Origin: Crossaster papposus
Taxonomy: Eukaryota > Echinodermata > Asteroidea > Velatida > Solasteridae
DNA: 64,000 nt
Assembly: GCA_037893245.1 (NCBI GenBank)
Contig: JBAIAA010000352.1
Coordinates: forward strand, 2,170,001-2,234,000
Direction of reading: 5' to 3'
Position 1 is the first letter of the stretch; each line of letters starts with the position of its first letter. The position numbers were made by a program, and so were the translations under genes. Below the pieces are notes generated by a model. It was not told where the DNA came from and searched no databases. It saw only the letters and a program-made list of their open reading frames with translations. This document shows, piece after piece, positions 49,101 through 61,000 of this stretch.

Positions 49101-52043
49101 GTGACATAATACCCCTTTTTCTGGAGCGGGTCACATATTTGGGAAAGCCTTTTTGTGTTTTACCATCCGCTTAATGCAGATCTGGGGATTTCCCCGCGTT
49201 ATGAATTCGACGAAGTCGTGAAGGAGTCTACCCACTACCACATGAGAATGCATGCCTCACGCTATCGCAGAGAGTCCCCATTAACGCAGGAGGCTGATGA
49301 TGATACAGAGGCAAATCAAACAGTCGTCTTGGTAAATACCTTCTTTTATTTTATTTTCAATTTTCTACATTTGATCTTTTTTAGTAAAAGACATTTGAAA
49401 TGTTTCCAAAATGCAATATATTACGACATTTTGTTCCCTTTACGACATTTTGTTCCCTAAAAATGTTGATTTCTCTCTTTCGTATGGACCGAAGTCCAGA
49501 ATGACAGCTTTTTTTCTGTTACCGGATCACAACGAAGGTAGCTGTCTTGATCCTCCAGAAACACCGGGGCAAACCCCTTCTCGTAGCGATAAGTTTTTCT
49601 GGGTTCTTTTACGTGCATTACACAACACACGGGACCTCCAGCTTTACGTCCCATCCGAAGGACGAAGCAATAGTGGTTTAATTGCCTTGCTTAAGGACAC
49701 ACGTGTCGACACCGGGACTCGAACTCACACTCTGCAGGACAGAAAACCGGGTTCTTAACCGCCAGGCCACGACACTCCACATGTCGATTTCAACAACTGT
49801 TGTACACATTTACCGGGAATTGGCTTTTGCGAATATTGCCCAAGGCCCAAGCTTTTGTAAATATTTTGAAAATTTGTCTCCAAGCTTTTGTTTTCCCAAA
49901 AGCTTTATTCCTTTCAAAATAATACGAAAATTATCACAAGTGCTGGTATACCCTTATAATCTGTAGAGGGCATTGTGCGGACTTAATACACTTCCGTAAA
50001 TTGCCATTGAAGAATGATGATAGGGGCACGTTTATAGCCACAAATATTGACTTTGCAACTCTTTTATATTTCCTAACCCCAGAAGCTGTTTTATTATTTA
50101 TTTATTTTCGGCAATGTTTGCCTAACCCTTAATTGAGCGAGCACGCACAAGGTCGCACAAGGTCAAATTACCCGTAGTTTAAACTTCCTCAAGTGAATAA
50201 TGTCAGGCATTGTTTACTTTTTGTAAACTGCCAGTACATTTTTACACACTTGCTTGCAGTGGACAAAACGAGACAAAGCAAACCCAGTGATGGGGACTAA
50301 TGACAAATAACAATGGGCCTTTCACAACTGGCATTCTGCAGAGCCCCGGAACGAATCTCTCGATAGATTTCATTAAAAGAGCTCAGCAGGAATTAATACT
50401 TTTTGAGGGTAATAGCCAGAGGGCGAAAACTCCGGTCATGACCTGGAAACTAGATATTCTATGATCTATCCATGTTCAGTGGCAGTGGCTGATTAAAGAA
50501 ATGGAATATCGTGGGGGTTCCAAAATGGATGCAAAACACTTATAAAGAGGTGGAAGAATATTTGCCGGTGTGGGTAAAAATGTCTGTCTTTTATAGCTGA
50601 TAGCAGAAGAAACGGGGGGAAAAAAAGCCCAAGTTACCCTCTGTAAACTGAGTGATAATGTGGGGGTGGGTTGGAGGAGGGGTTGGTGGAGGGTGGATTG
50701 GGGTGGATTGGAGGGATCGGAGGGGTGGATCGGAGGGGTGGATTGGAGGGATTAGAGGGATTAGAGGGTGGATTGGAGGGGTTGGAGGGTAGGTTGGACC
50801 TGTTTCCCTCGTTTCCCCTTTTTCTAAGACAATAAGTCCAGTGCGGACATTCCGAATCATTATAAAGCAGCCCAGGAAAGCGTACGTACGTCTAGCCCGA
50901 GTGATGGATACTGGCAGAAATTGCCATCTCTAGATGAAGAACTCTGTGTCTTTTCGTGCTAAGAATTAAAGACATTTGGAACTTTGTTCCCCAAAATAAT
51001 GTATTCATTTGTTTAATTTTCCTACTTTGTTTGGTTTTTTTCAGGAGGACAATCACGATTACTACACATCACGCTGCTTCCAGGCCCAGGCTGGAGGGGC
51101 AAGTTTCTGGGTCGACCTTGATGACCCTGCAGTATCTAGCGATGTACAAGCCCCTGAGAGTCTGGCAACAAAGGAACGAAAAGGAGAGGCGAGTCCAAGT
51201 ACTTGAGAGAAATGAAGAGAGAAATAAAAAAAAACTCAGGTTTGAATTGAATGACGGCCATTGCCGTCGGGGGTGAGGTTATAAGGTGGGGGGAATAAGC
51301 CATTTGCGAGTTAAATCTGGTACACTGACTTACTTGAAATGTTTGGTAGGTTTTAACTTCAAATTCCCCGGACTAAAGACACGCATTCCCTTTTTGTGTC
51401 GAGTGTAACCTGCAATTTTTTATAAAACCATGCAGTTCGCGCCGGATGACGTATATAAACGCAAAGTTTTCCCCAAATTCAAAACGGATGACGCATAAAC
51501 ACTTCAAGTTCGGAAATGTCTGTCAGCAGCGAGCAAGGCCGAAAATGCGTGGGTGTGCTTCCCGGCACTATCGGCCTGAACCTGCCTCGGATCGAGTTTC
51601 GTTAAAAATAATCCCGCCCCTCGGCTCGGTAATATTAAAATAATCCCGGCGCGAACTGGTTAAGAGCAGTATGTTCATTGGCATGCAGAAAACTGCAAAC
51701 TAGAATTACCCACATTTTAGACAATAAATATGTGCTTGGCTGAGTCATTATCATCCACTGGTTCAAGTGTACTTTATTTGAAGAGTTGAGATTATATTAT
51801 GATTCAGTTCTTCATAAAAACAGTTAAAGAAAACCAAATCAAACCACTTCTAAAAGTCCTAAACCCGGCGATGTTCAATCGGACCTTTATGTGCGAGTCT
51901 TAATTGCACATTGTCTATTGATTTGTGTCTTTTTGTCTTCTTCAGAACGTTCAACTGAGTTTTATATTTCCTTTCTATGGCCATGATGTCAACTCCCTGG
52001 TTATCACAACGGGAGGTGGGTGGCTTGCAAATACTTTTTTTTT

Positions 52044-52079
<36 letters not shown>

Positions 52080-55000
52080 CTTTGTATATTCACACTAGAT
52101 GTAGTGGTGGGAATTAAAAACGAAATTCGATTTTTAATTTCGCACTATTCGGATTTGATTTTGAAAACTGAATATTCGAAACCAACCTGAGTTGCGCGAT
52201 AATTTATTGCGCTACGGAACCTTTTGTGAAATTGTAACAACTAAAATGTTGCGCACGTTTAAAACACGTTGTGCAACATGGCACAAGTCTCTTTGCGCCA
52301 CAATTGTTGGGATAATTAATGCAGAAAGTGTGGCGCCAAGGGACGTACGCCATCAAGTATTTGCAAAATCGGCTGCATTATTTGGTGGCTGATGTTCAAG
52401 CTAGTAAGGTGTTGTTTTAGTCAGAGATAGGGACAAAGGGTGGGTCAGTCGTTGGGGGCGGGTCCGTCGTCTGTTGGGGGCGGGTCCGTCGTCTGTTGGG
52501 GGCAGGTTCGTCGTCTGTTGGGGGCGGGTTCGTCGTCTGTTGGGGGCGGGTTCGTCGCCTGTTGGGGGCGGGTCCGTCGTCTGTCGGGGGCGGGTCCGTC
52601 GTCTGTCGGGGCAGGTCTGTTGGGGGCGGGTCCGTCCAAAATGTTTTTCATTTCTGTTTACAGGCTTCATTTACGCCGGGTCCTACCTCCACAAACACCT
52701 GTCAGCCACTCAATACATCGCACCGTTAATGGGCAACTTTTGCCCCTCGGACTCGCCCACGGCCGGTGTCCGATATTACGACAACGGTAAGTGCATAAAC
52801 ACTCAAAGAAATGACCAGGGCCTGCAGCCGATTTCATGAAAAAGTGCGTCGCAATTGCGCCATGTGTAAGACTTGCGCAACAACTTTGTTGAGTATAACT
52901 GCGCAATTAACTAAATGCGATCCATTTCATGGATGAGTATCAATGAAAACAACTCCTCAATGGGAAGTCCTTAACTTTTGTCCAACTAAAAAGTGCAATG
53001 CCTGTTCAAAATGTGCAGCAATGTGTGGTGGTTTATACCGCCATGTTTGCAGGTCTAGGCCTTCGGTATTGCTACACATACAAACAACTTTACACTTGAC
53101 ACTGCATATTTGTCGCACCCTGAGCAATTAATATAGCTGCCGGTTTTCAACTTCATGTCAAGTGCCCGGTTCTGGTGATAATCGAATAATGGATAGACTC
53201 ACAGAGATTTTCTGGAATTATAGTACGATGATTTTAGGTAAAGGCGGTTTAATCCCACCCTATTAAAAAAATGCCGCTTATACACATGTTTAACCACTGC
53301 CATTATGAAACTCGGGGAAAACTGATCATTTTGAGAAATATTTGAAGGCATCTGGTGAGAAAACAGATGGATTTTATAACATAAGTGGTCTGCAGGGCTG
53401 GAATAAATGTTTCCGTCGGCACCATACGTGCAGCTGCAAAACATATAAATGTTTGCATTCCATGATGTTAGGACAGGAAGTGTGACATTATTTTGTCATG
53501 TGCTTGCGACATGTCTTGTTAAAGGTAGTATATATACAACATTTGCAGATATCAAAAAATGTTACTCCCGAATTATTAGGAAATTTCTTACTTCTTTGAA
53601 AGCAAATAATGATTGTAGTTATTTAGCAAAAGAATTGCGCTAGATATCCTGTAATTGTTTTTAAAAAAATGAATTGTATTAAACAAGAACAACATAAGAA
53701 TCACTGCCTGATGCAAGTTGAAAACGAACGCCATTTTTCTCAGCATCCATGATGGTAAAACTTCGGACAAGTCAGTTAAACGATATTTAATTTAAAATAC
53801 AATCCCCCAAATCCACTCATTCAAGATAATTCAAGCAATTACAAATGGTGTATCCTACCTTTTTAACCAGTACATGCCTTAAATCAACTCATTTATTTGA
53901 ATATTTATTCCTGATATTTGTCTGTTTCAGGTACCATACGAAAATTTGTTTCCTGAAAAACTGAAAAATTTGGAACTCTGATGTAACAGTGCGAATACTT
54001 TTTGGATAACTGCAAAACTTATACTAGTGAATATTTTTAATGGTAATTTTTTTGTTATAATCAAAAGGGACGTTTTTGACAGTGGAATGGAGAGAACAAA
54101 ATCTGGTGGACAACATTCCCGGTAAGTGACGCAATAGAACTTGTAGTTTCCATATAATATTTTTCCAATTTTTTTCTTCTTTTTTTTCTTAAGTTTTAGG
54201 CTCGTTTGCTGATCTGAGAGTTGGGGGGGGGGGGGGGGGGGTTTCAACTCCAAGGTTAAACTTTTTGCTTATTGTAAACACCATCATGAAGTGCTTAACC
54301 AGATCGTGTCCTGGGTTTTAATAGGGGAAAACCGAAAACAAAATCCCATTTGAGTAAGTTTGACTCAATTCAACCCCCCCCCTAAAAGCGCGCCCAAGGC
54401 ACTGTAGCTCGCAAGCCTGAGGAAACCTGTAGAGAGAAGACGATGAGAAGAAGGTACAGTTTTAGAGGTGGGAGGAAAACCCCAGAAGAATATCCTGGGA
54501 AAAACCCACGGAGTCAGGCAGGAACTGAAAACCCAATCCACATATTGGCACGGGCGGGATTCAAACCCGGGTCATAGTGGTGGAAGGCGAGGAAAGAACC
54601 GCTTTGCCAACCTCATATCCCCCTCATATCCCCCTCCCCTTCCCACCCACCTGTTGTGTTATTGGAGAAAGCTCAATCTATTTTGTTCACTCCTATTCAA
54701 GAGCCTTGGGTTTCAACCAAACTTTATCCTAATAGACTTGTTTTTCCCAAAGCTAATAAAATCCCCAGAAACTGCAGGTGTATAGGTGATAATGCATAGA
54801 TTGCCTACGTGTTGGGATGCGGATCATGTCAACTGGCCTATAATGGCCTATCCTCATGCTGCGACTAATGTTGTGCAAAACCAAACCCGACCCGTAACCA
54901 ACTTGGAGTTGGGTCGGTTTTTTCATCATTTCAGTCGGGTCGGGTCAGTTTCAGTTTTGCGTTCGTGATTTTCAGTTCAGTTCAGGTCGGTCGTTTAAAG

Positions 55001-58000
55001 GGATCGTATACGTTTGGTAATTACTCCCAAAATTAATGGCAATAAAAACTTACTAGGTAAGAAGTACAGCAGCTTTGGATAGTATAAAGCATTTTTTGAA
55101 ACTTTTCACCTCCAAGTACTGCGGTTATGGAAGATATCACTTTTTATCCCCAAAAATTTGAATCTGAGAAGTGTTACTGCAGTGCGTTTCTCAGATTGTG
55201 TATTCCAATGCAGATTATTCTTCCTGCGTGGACATAACCGCTCTAGATTTTCGGCAATATCTCAAAATCGCTACCACCTTTTGAAATGAAATTTTTACAG
55301 GTTAGTTTTATGGTGGATATAGAATTGAAACAAACAGTGGGTTCCAATTACCAAACGTATACGATCCCTTTAAGCTATGTTGTGAAAAAACCGAAATAAA
55401 CCCGAAAATAACCGACAATTTCAGGTGGTGTATTAACTTATTTTTTTACAGCTTTAGATTACAGCCACATTTACGTGTTTGTATAGTAGCACATCAAATA
55501 AAATAAAAAAAAACATCTGGTAGACCAGAAATGCGTGCACCAAACGATATTGTTATTTGTTACATACCACAGTATGGTAAGTTAACCAGTTCGCGCCGGG
55601 ATTATTTTAACATCAGCGAGCCGGGGCGCGGGATTATTTGTTACGAAATTCGACCCGAGGCGGGTTCAGGCCGATGGTACTGGGAAGCACACCCACGCAT
55701 TTCCGGCCTTGCATGCTCACTGCTGACAGACATTTCAGGCCTTTCTCAAGATGTGTTTATGCGTAATTCGTTTTAAATCTGGGGGAAACCTTGCGTGAAT
55801 ATTAGAGTTTTATACTTCCTCGGGCGAGAACTGGTTAAATAGGCGGATAGTGCGTGATGAATTGATATGTATGCAATACTGTGGTACATGTATAAGTTCA
55901 GGCACAAAACAGAAACAATCTTTGTGAAATTAAGGATGATTTGCCGGAGCTAGACATTGGTCCGGTCAGGTCAGATTGGGTTAGAGACTTCATATTTACA
56001 TCAGCCGTGCGAAGCATGCCGATATATTGTATTCGTCGCCTTTCTTTCCTTCTTTGTTTTTTTTTCTTTTTTTTTCTTTTTTTTTTTTTTTTTTTTTTCT
56101 TTTTTTTTCTTTTTTTTTTTTTCTTTACTTTTTTCCTTTCTTTCTTCGGCAAACGCTCCCAAAATCCTTGACCGATTTCAGCCAAATTTGGACAGGATCT
56201 TCCTTGACCCAAGTCATATCAGTAGTGACTAGCATGTGTGGTCAAAGGTCATAGTAGTCACTAGCGGTCATTTTCTTCAAAATTACAAAATGCTTCTTTT
56301 TTCAGTCTTTGTCCAATTATTGTCTAACTTTGTGAGTTATATCTCTGGACCAAGCCTCATAAAGGATGTTCACAGAATTGTTCATATCTGTAGTGACAAG
56401 CATGTGTGGTCAAAGGTCATGACCCCAGCGGTCAGTAGGGGTCATTTTCTTAAAAATTACGAAATGCTTCTTCTCCCACAGTCTTGGTCCAATTAATTTG
56501 GCCAATGGTCAGTAGGGGTTCATTATTTGGCCAGTGGTCACCGGATGGTCAGTAGGGGTCATTTGTTTTTCAAAATAACAAAATGCTTCTCCCACAGCTT
56601 TGATCTAATTAATTTGGCCAATGGTCACCTAATGGTCAGTAGGGGTCATTGTATTGAAGCATTTAAAATGTATTTTCTTCTATATTCTTTAGCCGATTTC
56701 AATCAAACTTGGTTAGATGCTTTTGGGAGTGGTGGTCGTCACCAAGTGGTCAGTCCGAGTCGGTTCACACAAACCTCTCAAAAGACTAGTTAGGCTGATA
56801 TCCGTGCTTCGTCAAGCACATAAGCTCTAGTCTAAATTGTTTGCGTCAGTTTGGCCTAGTCAATCCAATCAGATGTATATGATGAACTGCAGCTGTACCG
56901 ATCCACTGCTAGGGGTAAAAAAAACCAAAAAAACCCCAAAAAGCTAGGGAAACTCAGATAAGTTATAGAAAATGATCAGAAGTTTTGTTTATCGTTTTGA
57001 TCACCTTTTTCTATTAGGTGGTGGTGTGTGCCTGGGTTTCATAGGTACGTCATCTTTATACAGGGTATAATTTTACCCCTGTAATTCTACATCCATGTTA
57101 ACATCTTTTTGCTTTTATTTGATTCGTTCCGTTCGCTTCATCCTCATGCAACCCATTCTTGACGCTGTTGCTTCCATCCACCCCCCAAAAAAAAAAAAAT
57201 TAAAAATTAAAAAAAAAAAAAAAAAAGTTAAAGGAAAGTTTTTTCATTCTTTTGCCATATTGTAAAAAAAAACTTGTGCAATTAATTCTCGACATTTTGA
57301 GGGCGACTAAATGCCCTCTTTGTTGAATTGTTTGAAATTGATGTAGATTTAACCACAGGTTCGCACAGGGATTCTTTTTCGCGAACCTCTATCCTATTGG
57401 TTGGTTCGAGCTGGCATCTGTGGGTAGCACACCCTGTTAGTTCTGGCCTCGCTTGCTGCGAGCTAGTTGCTGACAGATCATCAATCTCCACTTTTGCATG
57501 GCAATCAAAAAACAATTATGTGCTAAACCACATATGCTTCCATACGTACTGTGTATTTTTACAAAATTCCTTGCTATAGCCCATGAAATATGCTAAGCAC
57601 CGTAAGCACAGAATTGTAAGCAGGGATGTTTCACTATGAGCAGGTTTATACTGTCCAGGCAAAATAACGCGCTAGTTTGCAATTAGTGTATTTTATCTTG
57701 AAAAGTATTTTTGTTCCGTTTTCTGCTTATAATAAGCAGCTCCGTGCATGGCATCATTGCTTATGGACCCTGTTTAGTCTAAAGTAAATTGGATTCAAAG
57801 CAATATGTGACCCGCTCCATCGAATTCAGGAATAAGTCGCAAAATGACTTTTTGAGATATGCATATGGTGAGAAAGGGAATTTTATAAGCTTTCTAATGA
57901 TACCCATCACAAGTGTGTATCTGTTTAGGTTAACGAGTTATGGTCTGAAGATGACAGGTGTATATTTATTTGCCGAATCCACATTCCGAGAAAAACGGCT

Positions 58001-61000
58001 TTGAAATAAACAAAATTTACCAAAATCATACGGACAGCACACACAAATCCTCTTCATTTTTATCTTTATTGATCGTTTTCACATACAAGACAATAATGAC
58101 AATAATCTGTTATAACTACACTTCCTAAAAATACAATGTTCAGAAAATCGACTTGGTCGCGATTTTCACCCATGCGTTCACTTCAACAACCGATTGCGTA
58201 AAACGGCCTCAGCGACTTATTCCTGATTACGATGGAGCGGGTCACATATGTGACCTGGCACCACGAAATGAGCGGAAAGTCGCACAGGGCCAAAACAAGT
58301 TATTGGCCAAAACGTCAATTTTTCAAGTGGGAGGTCAGTTTCGAGTTGTTAATGTTTTTACATACAAAAAAAACACATCTTTATCATATCCCAAAATTGT
58401 ATACCTCAATTAAAACTATAAAGTGTGTTTTTTGTGGCTGAATTGCACTGATTGATAGTATAGTTGGCACGGTTCACAGACTTTGAACTCAGTTTTCTCA
58501 AAACAAGGGAGCATGACTTCAGCAATTTAAAAAAAAGTATAGCGGCGGCTAGGAATAAGCTACAGCCGCAACACACAATATATCATTTGAAAGCTTAGGA
58601 CTTCCTCTTTCTAGAAATGTAATAATGTCAATTTTGTTATTTTGCGACTTTTCACGCATTTCGTGGTGCCAGGTCACGTATGTATACTTGTTATTATCTA
58701 GCCCAAAAGATGAAGTATACTTTTTGCAGCTGTTCAAAAAAAAAAGTAACCAACCAAAGTTGTAAAGATATTATTGACTCTAAACTCCCTGCGAAATTAT
58801 TCCTTCTGGCACGCTGGCATTTTGAAGAAAATAATTTTAAAAATGTCGTTTCCAAAGAAGTATCTTTAAAGGGATCGTATACGTTTGGTAATTACTCCAA
58901 AAATTAATGGCAATAAAAACTTACTTAGTAAGAACTACAGCAGCTTTGGATAGTATAATGCATTTTTTGAAACTTTTCACTTTAAGGTACTGCGGTTAAT
59001 ATGGAAAAAGATATCACTTTTTATGCCCAAAAATTTGAATCTGAGAAGCATTACTGCAGTGACGTTTCTCAGACTGTGTATTCCAATGCAGATTATCCTT
59101 ACTGCGTCGAAATAACCACTCCAGATTGTCGGCAATATCTCAAAATCGCTACCACCTTTTGAAATGAAATTTTTACAGGTTAGTTTTATGGTATATCTAT
59201 AACTATATAGGATTGAAACAAACAATGGGTTCTTGTTACCAAACGTGTACGATCCCTTTAAGATGCATTTTGTCATGTCATTTTCTGTAATTTCCTGCCG
59301 ATTAGACGCGTCTTATCCGACTTTCTAGAGCACAAAAACATCGCTGCGCCTTATCTTCAGGTGCGCCGTATCTGGTGTCGCTTGAGTTCAAAGTGACGGT
59401 CTTTGTGTGAAGAATTCTTTCAATGCTGCAATCTTTTTTGTAAGTAAGCAGCCGCAGCCCTGAACTGCACTCAAAGGCAATGTGATACAATAGTGTCACA
59501 TATAGTACGGTCTCGTTATTGACTGTGTTCTTCCCTTGTCCTACCCACATCAAAAAATAAGCATGCACAGCGTTGGCTCAATGGATAAAGGTTGGTATCT
59601 ATTTACTTTGGTGACCAGCCCATGGGGTTACGGTTTATTATTTGTTTATATGCTTGGAATAGTGGGATCGTTTTAAGGCAACAAAATGACCCATTTGTGG
59701 CGATGTACTGACACTGCAGGGTGGCGCCTGGTGTTTTTCTGGGTGCGTTCAAGCATGCGTTTTATTCGGTGGTGCGCCCTGTCTGTTGGCGATTGAAATT
59801 TTTTGGGTGATTTTAGGGACCTGCGCCTTAACCACCGAGCGCCTTATCCGCAGGAAATTACGGTATGTCATAAAAAAGCCTATAAGGCAATCGCAGATTT
59901 TGTCTTTTAAAAGATAATTGTAGAGTAACTATCAAATTTTCAAATTTTTTAAATGGTTGCCATTGCTCGTTGTTCTTTACTATATTTTGTTAAAGGATAA
60001 ATCTGTGATGACCAAATAGCCGGATCTTTCTCATGACATAATCTGTGTGCCAAATTTTATCAAAGGCAAAATTTCCCCAAATATTTTCCTTATTAGCCGC
60101 ACTAATGCACTTCAAGGTAATTATACCTGGCATTGAAAACATAAATCCACCTGCTTTTTGCGCACATTTTAAGTCCCATGCATTTTGTTTGTTACATCTT
60201 TTTAAAGTTTTTTTAAATTTGTATATTAATTGGAACATGGCAATTAAAGGTAGGATACACCATTGATATTTTGTAATTGCTTAAAATATCAGGAATAGGT
60301 AGATTTGGGGGGTTGTATCTCATAGTAAATATCGTTTAACTGACCTGTCCGAAGTTTTACAATCATGGATGCCGAGAAAAAGAAAAGAAAAATGGCAGTC
60401 GTGTTTAACCGGCGTTGAGCAGTTGTTCTTGTTTTCCTTGTTTTTTCTCTCTCACCGGAAGGCGATTGCAATTTTTCTTTTTACAAAATTAAATTTAGAA
60501 AAATGGTGTATCCTACCTTAATAAGTTTTTAAGGCAAATTAAAGACAAATTAAAGACAATCCGATTTAATTAATCGGAGCAAATTTATATAGCGATTTGA
60601 AGTTTAGCCACACACTTGGTTTGTTTTCAATGTTACGTAACTTGTTTTAATTTTGAAAAACTTGCTTGAAATTAATAAGTATGCAAGGATATAAACAATT
60701 GTGCTTTTAAACCCTTTAAAAACTGCAGTTTTATTACAAACGTAATACATTTTTGTTTGTTCCATTAGCTGGATTATTTACATTTCAAGTAACACTTTTT
60801 GATGATGGAAAGATCACATTTGCTTATGAGGAGGTGAGATTGTTTGTTTTATTGTTCCATTTTTAAATGTTTTTCTTTTTTGAATTTTAATTTTGTATTA
60901 ATCGATTATGGATGCATTGATAAAAACAGTAGGATTTGCTGATGTTTGATAAATTTCACATACTTGTTACCTCCCACAAAAACGGTAATATTTTTGTGAA

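Noticed and set aside
52401..52839. Long overlapping ORFs on both strands (Gly/Val-rich and Pro/Arg/Thr-rich)
   Set aside because: They are produced by the 23-bp GC-rich minisatellite; only 52664-52786 is real exon, in one frame.
55898..56254. Poly-Phe and poly-Lys ORFs
   Set aside because: They are readings of a T-rich tract.
57353..57480. Eighth family C MITE (caggttcgcacagggattct...)
   Set aside because: Only loose similarity to the C termini and interior; no TTAA ends, so not called.
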